NCBI GenBank assembly: GCA_938024025.1
Contig: CALJBY010000322.1
Span: 1 to 8,216, forward strand
Source: an uncultured bacterium
GTDB lineage: Bacteria > Desulfobacterota > WTBG01
Direction: 5' to 3'
DNA length: 8,216 nucleotides
Below, piece by piece: positions 1 through 5,997 of this stretch. The notes under the pieces are model-generated. The model had not been told where the DNA came from. It was given only the letters and a program-made list of their open reading frames with translations, and made no database searches. Position 1 is the stretch's first letter, and the number at the start of each line of letters is the position of its first letter. Made by a program: the position numbers and the translations under genes.

Positions 1-532
1 TCCCCGCATCGGCTATGGTAGCAATGATACTCCCCTCCCTCACCGCCACACCGCTCCTGATCCCCTCAGAAGGATCGGTATGACCATAGATAGTATAGAG
101 TTGATTGCCGTTGGTATCATAGATGTCATGGAGGACAAAGAGCGATGTGCCGATATAGTCTTCCACAAGGTGTACTACCGTTCCCTCATAGAGTACGGGA
201 ATTGCCAGTGGTGTATCAGAAACATGATTGATTCTGCCTTCTCTATCCTTGTAAAAACAGAAATCCACTCCTTCATGGGGCCGATCACGCATGCCCCCAT
301 TCCCCCACCACCTATCCCGAGAGAGAAATAACATACCAGGATAAAAAGCCCACTCGTAAAACCCACGATCAGTGAGAGCATTTGAACGTATCAGTACTTC
401 ATTAAATTGTGTTGGTGGCACTATTCTTTTTCTAATCTTCACCGCACACTTTCCCGTGTCCAATGCGATGGATTGACCAGAGTAGTTTTCATAGTTTATT
501 CCTCCTCTGCGCTCCAGCAATATTTTCACCAT
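1..532 (-). CDS. M23 (LytM-type) metallopeptidase-domain protein, 3' end cut off by window edge
   Basis: This reading frame is open from position 574 to the left edge, and 177 residues are visible from the ATG at 532. Residues about 80-177 look like a peptidase M23 domain. HEGVD at 86-90 fits the H-x3-D zinc motif, followed by the TPLAIPVLYEGTVV strand (107-120), YGHT (149-152, the usual Y-x-H position) and GVAVREGSIIATI (161-173), which matches the 'v..Gd.V..Gq.Ia' stretch. The final HxH motif would lie beyond the edge. M23 enzymes usually cut peptidoglycan cross-bridges in the periplasm, but no signal peptide or membrane segment is visible, and an in-frame TGA at 585-583 limits any N-terminal extension. 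Start choice: ATG 532 lies 19 nt after the nudF stop; GTG 574 would overlap nudF. Neither has a strong Shine-Dalgarno. The domain call is good; substrate and location are unknown. Confidence 0.72.
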   Translation of the reverse strand, partial: MVKILLERRGGINYENYSGQSIALDTGKCAVKIRKRIVPPTQFNEVLIRSNALTDRGFYEWAFYPGMLFLSRDRWWGNGGMRDRPHEGVDFCFYKDREGRINHVSDTPLAIPVLYEGTVVHLVEDYIGTSLFVLHDIYDTNGNQLYTIYGHTDPSEGIRSGVAVREGSIIATIADAG

Positions 533-551
533 GTCTTCCCATGACCGCTTA

Positions 552-1100
552 TCAGCTCTTGTAGCGCTTATCACCCTGCATCAAACGATTCTGTGCAAGC
601 AGAAGACCAACAATTGTTTTAGCATCTGTTATCTCGCGCCTTCCCACCATGGCAACAGCTTCCGCAAGGGGTATTGTTACCACCTCTATTATTTCATCTG
701 CATCCAGCAGTTGCTTGCCCGGTAGTAATCCTGTGGCAAGGAAGATCGAAATAACCTCAGTACAGTACGCCGGAGCACTATAACAATCGGTAAGTTTTAT
801 TATTTCTGTGGCCTTATATCCCACTTCTTCTTCAAGCTCCCGTACCGCACAGTCCTGAGGATTTTCACCTGGTTCCAATCTACCTGCAGGTATCTCCCAG
901 ATAGTAGCACCTATCGCATACCGGTATTGTTTGATCAAAACAACTGCATCATCTGACAAGAGCGGTACCACAGCAGCTCCTCCAGGATGCTGTATGCATT
1001 CCATGTCAACCTTCTGTTCTGATAAGACTACGCTCTCCACTGAAAGGTTAATGATTGTTCCTTTAAATATCTCTTTTTTGCTAATAACTTTTACACGCAC
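552..1100 (-). CDS. nudF: ADP-ribose pyrophosphatase, Nudix family (NudF type)
   Basis: A 182-residue Nudix hydrolase, the usual length for the ADP-ribose pyrophosphatase group, which splits ADP-ribose into AMP and ribose 5-phosphate in the cytoplasm. The Nudix box is complete: G73, E79, R87-E88-L89, E91-E92, G94-Y95, fitting G-x5-E-x7-R-E-U-x-E-E-x-G-U. The preceding QYRYAIGATIWEIPAGRLEPGE (58-79, abridged motif QYRY...WEIPAG) is typical of NudF/YqkG-like enzymes, as is the CYSAPAYCTE stretch after the box, where NudF proteins usually carry a '.sPG...E' segment. The start is GTG at 1100, because the frame is closed by TGA at 1109-1107; GGAG at 1114-1111 sits 10 nt upstream. It follows the nlpD-like gene after 72 nt that hold a hairpin, and precedes the M23 gene. 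Family is certain; exact substrate is inferred from the family. Confidence 0.9.
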   Translation of the reverse strand: MRVKVISKKEIFKGTIINLSVESVVLSEQKVDMECIQHPGGAAVVPLLSDDAVVLIKQYRYAIGATIWEIPAGRLEPGENPQDCAVRELEEEVGYKATEIIKLTDCYSAPAYCTEVISIFLATGLLPGKQLLDADEIIEVVTIPLAEAVAMVGRREITDAKTIVGLLLAQNRLMQGDKRYKS

Positions 1101-1117
1101 AGCACATCATCTCCATT

Positions 1118-1154
1118 AAGAAAGAGATGCTCCCCCCTGGCAGCGCGGGGCATC
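1118..1154 (-). terminator. Possible intrinsic terminator or attenuator between nlpD-like gene and nudF
   Basis: On the minus strand GATGC (1154-1150) pairs with GCATC (1130-1126), extended by CCC with GGG across a single bulged A (1131). This gives an eight-pair, GC-rich stem with a loop of about 12 nt. It is followed by TCTTTCTT (1125-1118), which is T-rich but interrupted. The hairpin lies 19 nt past the nlpD-like stop codon, in the right place and direction to end that transcript. The nudF Shine-Dalgarno begins only 4 nt after the T-rich stretch, so it could also act as an attenuator or RNA-processing site. Strength cannot be judged by eye. Confidence 0.4.
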
Positions 1155-1172
1155 CCGTCTGATCGATTGTAT

Positions 1173-1928
1173 TCAGTTAAGGTAAAAAAGCGGGTTACGG
1201 GCCTTGTTATATCTCCTAATCTGGAAATGGAGACTCGGTAATGCTACCGGGTTATGAGAGTTGCCCAGCTGTGCAATAATAGAGCCCCGGGTAACCCAGC
1301 TGCCCTCCTTAACGAGATTAGTAAGATTATGGGCATAGACGGTTGAGTATTTATCTTTATGTTTAATAATAATGATATTCCCATACCCTGACATAGTGCT
1401 TGCGAAGGCAATCTTTCCCGATTCGGCTGCCTTTACAGGCGACCCGAGAGGGGCTCGTATATCTATACCGTCATATTTCGTACCATCTTTTTTAATGCCA
1501 AAATAGGCTACGATCTTCCCCTTAACCGGCCAGCCAAATTTTCCCTGAGATTGTTTAATGATGACCTTTTTCTGGGGGGGTTCTTTCTCAAAAACCTTTA
1601 TCTTCCTGCGTTTAGTAACACCCGGAATGAAAATGGCATCTCCGACTTTAATCTGTGAGGCATCCTTAATGGAGTTGAGTTCCGCGACTTCTTGCACAGC
1701 CACATCGTATGATTTGCAGATTCTCCAAAGGGTCTCCCCTTTGCCCACAGGATGATACACGCCAATGACAACTTTTGGAGGAAGCGGAACAAATTTGGCA
1801 GAAAAACAAGCAGCACCAGCAAGAAAAGAGATGAGGAGAAGTGTAATTTTCGAGAGAAGAGAAATGCCTTTCACCAGCGAGACTTTTAAAACGTTTATGG
1901 GAATAATTGTCACCGTGCTGTTACGCAC
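1173..1928 (-). CDS. nlpD: NlpD-like envelope protein: LysM domain plus degenerate M23/LytM domain
   Basis: A 251-residue exported protein. A hydrophobic segment at about 21-44 reads as a signal peptide or membrane anchor; C41 in LAGAAC could be a lipidation site, but the lipobox is imperfect. One LysM domain (about 58-102, with GETLWRIC and IKVGDAIFIP) should bind peptidoglycan. A basic linker follows, then an M23 domain (about 131-250: FGWPVKGKI, YGNIIIIKH, YAHN, SLHFQIR, NPLFYL). Two active-site positions are lost: Y152 replaces the first His of HxGxD, and S232 replaces the first His of HxH, while D156, H200 and H234 remain. E. coli NlpD is similarly degenerate and activates the amidase AmiC instead of cutting cell wall, so an amidase-activator role is inferred. 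The start is GTG 1928, 6 nt after the upstream stop, without a clear ribosome site; GTG codons at 1913 or 1874 are alternatives. surE lies two genes upstream. Confidence 0.85.
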   Translation of the reverse strand: MRNSTVTIIPINVLKVSLVKGISLLSKITLLLISFLAGAACFSAKFVPLPPKVVIGVYHPVGKGETLWRICKSYDVAVQEVAELNSIKDASQIKVGDAIFIPGVTKRRKIKVFEKEPPQKKVIIKQSQGKFGWPVKGKIVAYFGIKKDGTKYDGIDIRAPLGSPVKAAESGKIAFASTMSGYGNIIIIKHKDKYSTVYAHNLTNLVKEGSWVTRGSIIAQLGNSHNPVALPSLHFQIRRYNKARNPLFYLN

Positions 1929-1934
1929 ACAGTG

Positions 1935-2399
1935 TTATCGTGCTTTGTCTATTGCGTATAGTGCTTTCTTTACTGCATCTTCAGGTGTTTCAACCGCAAT
2001 GATCTCTCCGCTCACATCCCAGGTGTCCAATCCGATCACTGGTTTTCCCAAGGTGAGCGCAATGGCGACCTCAGAAAGAGTACCGTAGCCACCCTCAAGA
2101 GCGATAAGCGCCTGCGAAGAACGAACAACTAAAACATTTCTGGCATGACTCAAGCCAGTTACAATCGGTATGGTAATAAACGGATTGGCATCTTCGGAAG
2201 AAATACCAGGGAGAATACCGATTGTCATTCCTCCTGCCCGTTGTGCACCTCTGGCTGAAGCCTCCATCACGCCCCCCAGACCACCACAGACGAGGATCGC
2301 CCCCTTTCTTGCGATCTCTTTCCCTACCGCTTCTGCCACTAATGCTGTTTCGTGAGAACACTGTCCTGCACCAATGACACCTATCTGCAGCACGCTCAT
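1935..2399 (-). CDS. TIGR00725 family protein (SLOG/lysine-decarboxylase-like Rossmann fold)
   Basis: A 154-residue cytoplasmic protein with the fold of the LOG/'lysine decarboxylase-like' superfamily. Visible motifs are a glycine-rich N terminus (IGVIGAGQ, 6-13), GGLGGVM (39-45), GLSHARN (82-88) and EGGYGTLSE (102-110). True cytokinin-type LOG phosphoribohydrolases carry PGGxGTxxE; Glu in place of the Pro, the HARN segment and the short length point to the TIGR00725 branch, which has no settled biochemical role and probably binds a nucleotide or nucleotide-derived ligand. It is not a real lysine decarboxylase. Its ATG (2399) overlaps the stop of the membrane-protein gene upstream in an ATGA arrangement, implying translational coupling. 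A GTG two codons in (2393) has the better-spaced ribosome site. The nlpD-like gene starts 6 nt after its stop. Confidence 0.85.
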   Translation of the reverse strand: MSVLQIGVIGAGQCSHETALVAEAVGKEIARKGAILVCGGLGGVMEASARGAQRAGGMTIGILPGISSEDANPFITIPIVTGLSHARNVLVVRSSQALIALEGGYGTLSEVAIALTLGKPVIGLDTWDVSGEIIAVETPEDAVKKALYAIDKAR

Positions 2400-2881
2400 C
2401 CCCCCTTGACAACAATAAACTTAAGAAATCCTAAACTTGCCACTGATACAACTGCGGTTACAACAATTCCCGCTGCGACAACTCCGGAAGCGATGGTAAT
2501 AAAAGACCATTTCCGATCCATTTCAAAAAACCACGCAATGAGACATCCCGTGTATGCTCCGGTACTGGGGAAGGGAATCGCCACAAACAGAAAAAGAACT
2601 AAGAATTCCCAGCGCTGTTGCGCAAACTTTGCTTCAACCTTTTTTCTCACTCTCTCCAGGTAGGAGTTGAACAGTTTATTATACACCTTGATCTTCATAA
2701 AGTAGGTATGTACATAATCCAGAAAAAAGAAGACAGGTATAATGACGGCAATATTGGCACCAGCGCACGAAACAAAAGCAGGCAGCAACCCCACCCCGGA
2801 AGATACGGCTACAGGAATTCCTCCTCGCAACTCTGAAATTGGCAGCACACTGAGAACAATACCCTTTATCAAGCCATCCAT
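2396..2881 (-). CDS. Small multi-drug export family membrane protein (COG2426 / PF06695 type)
   Basis: A 161-residue integral membrane protein. The N terminus carries the family hallmark PISELRGGIP (14-23), followed by hydrophobic stretches at about 29-54, 93-118 (containing PFPSTGAYTG, 103-112) and 127-156, with a charged loop at about 62-90 (KIKVYNK...RVRKKVEAKF). This pattern of a re-entrant-like N-terminal segment and a central Pro/Gly-rich membrane motif matches the family named 'putative small multi-drug export protein'. That name is historical and the transported substrate, if any, is not established. The ATG at 2881 follows the surE stop by 16 nt, with only a distant GAGGG as ribosome site. 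Its stop overlaps the next gene's ATG by 4 nt. Context (surE upstream, envelope gene downstream) does not reveal its function. Confidence 0.85.
   Translation of the reverse strand: MDGLIKGIVLSVLPISELRGGIPVAVSSGVGLLPAFVSCAGANIAVIIPVFFFLDYVHTYFMKIKVYNKLFNSYLERVRKKVEAKFAQQRWEFLVLFLFVAIPFPSTGAYTGCLIAWFFEMDRKWSFITIASGVVAAGIVVTAVVSVASLGFLKFIVVKGG
2400..2407 (-). promoter_or_regulatory. Ribosome binding site (AAGGGGGG) that bears on the start of the TIGR00725 gene
   Basis: The run AAGGGGGG lies inside the last codons of the upstream membrane-protein gene. It directly abuts ATG 2399, which is too close for normal initiation, but stands 6 nt from GTG 2393, which is ideal. Initiation at GTG 2393, giving a protein two residues shorter, is therefore plausible, though the ATGA overlap could also support re-initiation at 2399. 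Confidence 0.5.
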
Positions 2882-2897
2882 AGTTTTTAAAGTGCCC

Positions 2898-3647
2898 TCA
2901 TAGGGTTAAGCGCGTGAGCGCTTCAAAAGAAGCATGGTGGGTACGATCCAGGTGCAGTGGTGTAATGGATATGCTTTTTTCTCTCACTGCTTTAAGATCA
3001 GAAGTATCAGCACGGTTGCTCTCTTCACGGTTATCATGCTTCCTGCCAATCCAGTAATAGGTAAACCCCCGGGGGTCTGTTTTCTCTTCAATGGTATTGG
3101 TATGCGTAGCCGTACCCTGGGTTGTAATAGTATAGCGATTGATCTCTTTTCCTCCGGTATCAGGAACATTGACATTAAGCACGGTCTGCCCGGGAAGTCC
3201 ATTTTCAGCAATGGATCGTGCTAACCGCACGGCAAACTGTGCCGCAGGCTTAAACTTAAAATCCCGATCCGCTGACAGGGAAATCGAGAAAGAGGGTACG
3301 CCCATTAAGGCCCCTTCTACGGCGCCTGCCACCGTTCCTGAGTAATTGATATCATTACCCAGGTTGCCGCCCTTATTAATACCTGATACAATGAGATCTG
3401 GCCTCGCTGGTAAAAGAAAATTAATCCCGATGTTGATACAATCTGAAGGGGTGCCATTAACCGCATAGGAGTAATCGGAAAGTTTTGTCAGGCGCAACGG
3501 TCGGTGCAGGGTCAATGCATGGCTTACGGCATTTCTTTCTCTATCAGGCGCTACTACCCATACCTCACCCAGAACGCTGAGGAAATCAGCTAACACCTTA
3601 ATCCCTTCTGAATGGATACCGTCATCATTGGTAAGGAGCAGTCTCAT
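2898..3647 (-). CDS. surE: 5'/3'-nucleotidase SurE
   Basis: SurE removes phosphate from nucleoside 5'- and 3'-monophosphates in the cytoplasm using a divalent metal. From ATG 3647 the protein is 249 residues, normal for the family. It starts MRLLLTNDDGIHSEG with metal-binding D8 and D9, then VVAPDRERNAVSHALTLHRP (31-50), YAVNGTPSDCINIG (61-74) and PDLIVSGINKGGNLG (83-97), which contains the conserved N95, then YSGTVAGAVEGALMG. The usual metal-binding Ser39 in 'DReqS' is Asn39 here; Asn could still coordinate metal, so activity is probable. A GTG at 3656 would add three residues, but the family normally begins at M-R-[IL]-L, so ATG 3647 is preferred; it lies 2 nt after the stop of the prenyl synthase gene. 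The surE-nlpD proximity recalls surE-pcm-nlpD-rpoS of enterobacteria. Confidence 0.96.
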   Translation of the reverse strand: MRLLLTNDDGIHSEGIKVLADFLSVLGEVWVVAPDRERNAVSHALTLHRPLRLTKLSDYSYAVNGTPSDCINIGINFLLPARPDLIVSGINKGGNLGNDINYSGTVAGAVEGALMGVPSFSISLSADRDFKFKPAAQFAVRLARSIAENGLPGQTVLNVNVPDTGGKEINRYTITTQGTATHTNTIEEKTDPRGFTYYWIGRKHDNREESNRADTSDLKAVREKSISITPLHLDRTHHASFEALTRLTL

Positions 3648-3649
3648 GG

Positions 3650-4618
3650 TTACCACTTTCTTTCTACTACATAGTGCGCTGTGGCAACCAAAGCATCCCG
3701 TAGGGGAGAAGGATCGAGCTCCTGGAGATTGTTGAGTGCTGAATCAACATATTCTCTGGCTTTGGTCAGCACATAGGAAACGCCCTCGTATTTTTTGATA
3801 AGCTGGATAATGGTATCCACATTTTCCTGACTCAGGCTGCCGTTCTGCAGCAGTGAAAGAATCATCTGCCGATCTTCTGCCGAGGCTTGCTTTAAGGTAT
3901 GAATGAGCGGCAACGTTACTTTTCCCTCCTGCAGATCTTTATAGAGCGCTTTGCCAAATTTTTCATCCTCAGAGGTATAATCTAAGGTATCATCCACCAT
4001 TTGAAAAGCTATGCCAACACTGAGGCCATAATTTTTAAAATTATTTTCACGTTCAGGGGACGAGTTGCCCATGATAGCACCCACCTGACAAGCCGCTTCG
4101 ATTAAGCTTGCCGTCTTATTGCTCACAATGGCGATATACTCTTCTTCTGTCAGATTAGCATTGCCCCCTCTCGCTGTTTGCATGGTTTCCCCCTCAGCTA
4201 CTTTGGTGGTAGCATCAGAAATAACCTGCATGGACCTCAGGTTTCCTGTTTTCACTAGCAGGGAAAAGGCTTTCGAAAAGAGAAAATCTCCCACGAGCAT
4301 GCTCGTTCGGTCTCCCCATACAGAGTTGACCGATGAATTGCCCCTCCTTGTTTCGGCATGGTCAAGCACATCATCATGGAGAAGGGTAGCTGTGTGAATA
4401 TATTCAAAAACACACGCCAGGGGAATATTGTGTTCCCCGCTGTAGTGACAACTTTTGGCGACTAAGAGGTACAGGAGGGGCCGAAAACGTTTGCCGCCAC
4501 TTGCAATAATGTATCCGCCCACTTTAGTGATGAGTGGAACTTTTGAATTCAGAGCGTTTACTAACTCCGTTTCAACCTTTTGAAGATCACCGCCAATCAA
4601 AGATGTAATCTGTTGCAT
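3650..4618 (-). CDS. ispB: Long-chain all-trans polyprenyl diphosphate synthase (octaprenyl-type)
   Basis: A 322-residue trans-isoprenyl diphosphate synthase, which condenses isopentenyl diphosphate onto an allylic primer to build the quinone side chain. Motifs in order: GGKRFRP (41-47), the first Asp-rich motif DDVLD (82-86) with R91-R92 after it, GDFLFSKAF (110-118), EGE (142-144), NKTASL (167-172), FQMVDDTLDY (205-214) holding the second Asp-rich motif, and GKxxYKDLQEGKVTLP. Residues before the first Asp motif (EYIHTATLLH) are small (A77, T78) rather than aromatic, as in E. coli IspB, which argues for a long product (C35-C45 range) rather than FPP or GGPP. Product length is inference. The ATG at 4618 has AGAGG (4629-4625) at 6 nt spacing, overlapping the comF stop; the surE start follows 2 nt after its own stop. 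Confidence 0.93.
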   Translation of the reverse strand: MQQITSLIGGDLQKVETELVNALNSKVPLITKVGGYIIASGGKRFRPLLYLLVAKSCHYSGEHNIPLACVFEYIHTATLLHDDVLDHAETRRGNSSVNSVWGDRTSMLVGDFLFSKAFSLLVKTGNLRSMQVISDATTKVAEGETMQTARGGNANLTEEEYIAIVSNKTASLIEAACQVGAIMGNSSPERENNFKNYGLSVGIAFQMVDDTLDYTSEDEKFGKALYKDLQEGKVTLPLIHTLKQASAEDRQMILSLLQNGSLSQENVDTIIQLIKKYEGVSYVLTKAREYVDSALNNLQELDPSPLRDALVATAHYVVERKW

Positions 4619-4629
4619 GCGCTACCTCT

Positions 4630-5355
4630 CTATGCAGCCCGGGCCAGTGTAAGTACATCCACTTTCCGTGCTCCCGCATTGATTAAAACTTTTGAACACT
4701 CGTCAACCGTACTACCACTGGTGTAAATATCATCCAGCAGGAGAATCGTTCTCCGGGCTATTCGTGCGCTTTGTAAAACAGCAAAGGCACCCCTCACATT
4801 ATCCTTCCGTTCTCGTTCGCTCAATCCAACTTGCGATTGTGTCCACCGTGTTCGCACAAGGTTATTCCTGTCCAGCGGAATGTGATAGGTCCTGCTCAGG
4901 ATACGTGCAAGCACAAGTGCCTGGTTAAAGCCTCTCTTTCTGAGCCTGCGGGGATGGAGGGGGACCGGCACCATATACTGATAGGTACCATCACTGAAAA
5001 AAGATTCCATGCGTTTTGCCATAAGGGTCCCTAAGGGTGTGGCAAGACAATGCCTCCATTGATATTTAAAGCGGTGCAGTGTCTTTCTGAAAAGGCCGTT
5101 ATACAACCCAACTGCCCGTGCTTTACTAAAATATCTCTTCCCTGTTAGACATTCCCCACAGAAATGATCGGTTGCAAACTCATGAGAAAAAGGTGTACCA
5201 CACCGAATACAGAGTGGCCTTCCAATGTAGTGTATCTGAGACAAACAATCAGGACAGATTCCCTCTTCATCAGCACAATAGTGTCCACAAAGAGAACACC
5301 GGGGAGGATACATAAAATCTATTACTGCATTGATAACAAAACCCATTGCAGACAT
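4630..5355 (-). CDS. comF: ComF family phosphoribosyltransferase-like protein
   Basis: A 241-residue ComF/GntX-type protein. The N terminus has four paired cysteine knuckles: C20/C23, C34/C37, C49/C52 and C66/C69, expected to bind zinc as a double ribbon. After a linker come the family signature PVPLHPRRLRKRGFNQ (130-145) and a type I phosphoribosyltransferase PRPP loop in ILLLDDIYTSGST (204-216). In naturally competent bacteria ComF is needed after DNA uptake to process the incoming strand; in many others it occurs without a known competence system, so its role here is open. Starts: ATG 5355 (used) comes directly after an in-frame TGA, and ATG 5346 is better placed behind GGTGA with 9 nt spacing; the difference is three residues. 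The prenyl synthase gene starts 11 nt after its stop. Confidence 0.93.
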   Translation of the reverse strand: MSAMGFVINAVIDFMYPPRCSLCGHYCADEEGICPDCLSQIHYIGRPLCIRCGTPFSHEFATDHFCGECLTGKRYFSKARAVGLYNGLFRKTLHRFKYQWRHCLATPLGTLMAKRMESFFSDGTYQYMVPVPLHPRRLRKRGFNQALVLARILSRTYHIPLDRNNLVRTRWTQSQVGLSERERKDNVRGAFAVLQSARIARRTILLLDDIYTSGSTVDECSKVLINAGARKVDVLTLARAA

Positions 5356-5451
5356 TCACCAGTACGTTCGAAGAGTAAGGCATTCAGGCTGTACACATGC
5401 TTCTTGCGTGCTGTCCTTATGGTCTGTGCTGTTTGTCATTTAGTGGTTATG
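5356..5451 (-). other. Gap between rsfS and comF
   Basis: These 96 nt are the leader of comF. The only open stretch in the transcribed direction is a 27-codon frame (ATG 5439 to TGA 5358-5356) whose stop touches the comF ATG in the same phase. It has no Shine-Dalgarno, so it is probably not translated. No convincing promoter or terminator was seen. Confidence 0.35.
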
Positions 5452-5829
5452 TTACGAGGGGGTCTCTTCCTTGCCGTTCCCGACGGGAAATGCTACCTTC
5501 GGCGCATCTTCCCATAAGCGCTCCAGCTCATAAAATGCTCTCACGGGATGATAAAACACATGAATGATAACCTCATCATAATCAAGGAGAATCCACGTAC
5601 CCTCATTAAAGCCCTCAATGCCTAAGGGGTAGATTCCTTCTTTCTTCAAATCGAGCTCAATAGCACTTGCAATAGCCTGTACCTGTCGGTTGGAATTACC
5701 ACTGCACATAATAAAATAATCAGCAAAAGAAGAACTCTCCCGTATATCAAGGACCAGCAAATCAAATGCTTTCTTTTTTAAGGCTGCGTTGCCACAGAGA
5801 TACAGCTTCTGAGTTTTTTCTTCCTCCAT
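5452..5829 (-). CDS. rsfS: Ribosomal silencing factor RsfS
   Basis: A 125-residue RsfS (Iojap/YbeB) protein, the usual length. RsfS binds ribosomal protein uL14 on the large subunit and blocks subunit joining when nutrients are short. Visible family features are ALKKKAFDLLVLDIRESSSFADYFIMCSGNSNRQVQAIA (16-54 region; key residues K20, L27-D28, D37-Y38-F39, S43-G44, R48-Q49-V50-Q51-A52), then IEGFNEGTWILLDYDEVIIHVF and RAFYELERLW near the C terminus. ATG 5829 is chosen because the conserved domain begins soon after and AAGAGG (5839-5834) lies 4 nt upstream; an in-frame TTG at 5886 would add 19 Ser/Thr/Arg-rich residues with no family counterpart. Pairing with nadD upstream is a conserved arrangement in many bacteria, here separated by an unusually long 168-nt gap. 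Confidence 0.95.
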   Translation of the reverse strand: MEEEKTQKLYLCGNAALKKKAFDLLVLDIRESSSFADYFIMCSGNSNRQVQAIASAIELDLKKEGIYPLGIEGFNEGTWILLDYDEVIIHVFYHPVRAFYELERLWEDAPKVAFPVGNGKEETPS

Positions 5830-5997
5830 CAATCCTCTTGTAAAAGTACTGGACGGTGACCTGCTGCTCCGGGTGGTGTACTGCAACGGCTCGTATCACT
5901 CGCACACGAGAACAGACAGATCCGGGGGGCAACAAGAACACCATCATAGATCACGCGATTGAGAGCGGAAAGGATAGCCCCCGTATAAAGGGATGTC
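5830..5997 (-). other. Unassigned gap between nadD and rsfS holding a possible small ORF
   Basis: A 168-nt interval in an otherwise packed gene run. A 62-codon frame starts at ATG 6017 inside the end of nadD and stops with TGA 5831-5829, whose last base is the first base of the rsfS ATG (TGATG), a typical coupling junction. Its product (starting MYYISLRTSLYTGAIL, four Cys later on) matches no family I recognise. Another frame (5947-5762) is also open and runs into rsfS. The inverted repeat CTCG-TGTG-CGAG near 5903 is too short to mean much. It may be a small gene, a leader, or decayed sequence; no firm promoter was seen. Confidence 0.3.

Noticed and set aside
80..331. Plus-strand 83-residue frame
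   Set aside because: It is antisense to the M23 domain, shows no recognisable domain and has no ribosome site.
175..381. Minus-strand 68-residue frame with a hydrophobic N terminus
   Set aside because: It lies in another phase inside the M23 domain gene, whose motifs (HEGVD, YGHT) are much stronger; its hydrophobicity is a by-product of the overlapping frame.
2095..2415. Minus-strand 106-residue frame overlapping the TIGR00725 gene
   Set aside because: Arg/Gly/Ser-rich out-of-phase shadow of a gene with clear GGLGGVM and EGGYGT motifs.
5762..5947. Minus-strand 61-residue frame starting in the nadD-rsfS gap
   Set aside because: It overlaps rsfS by 68 nt in the wrong phase and has no known motif; the 6017-5829 frame has better junctions.
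5939..5976. Possible promoter (TATGAT) upstream of rsfS
   Set aside because: A -10-like hexamer is present but no acceptable -35 element lies 16-18 nt before it.
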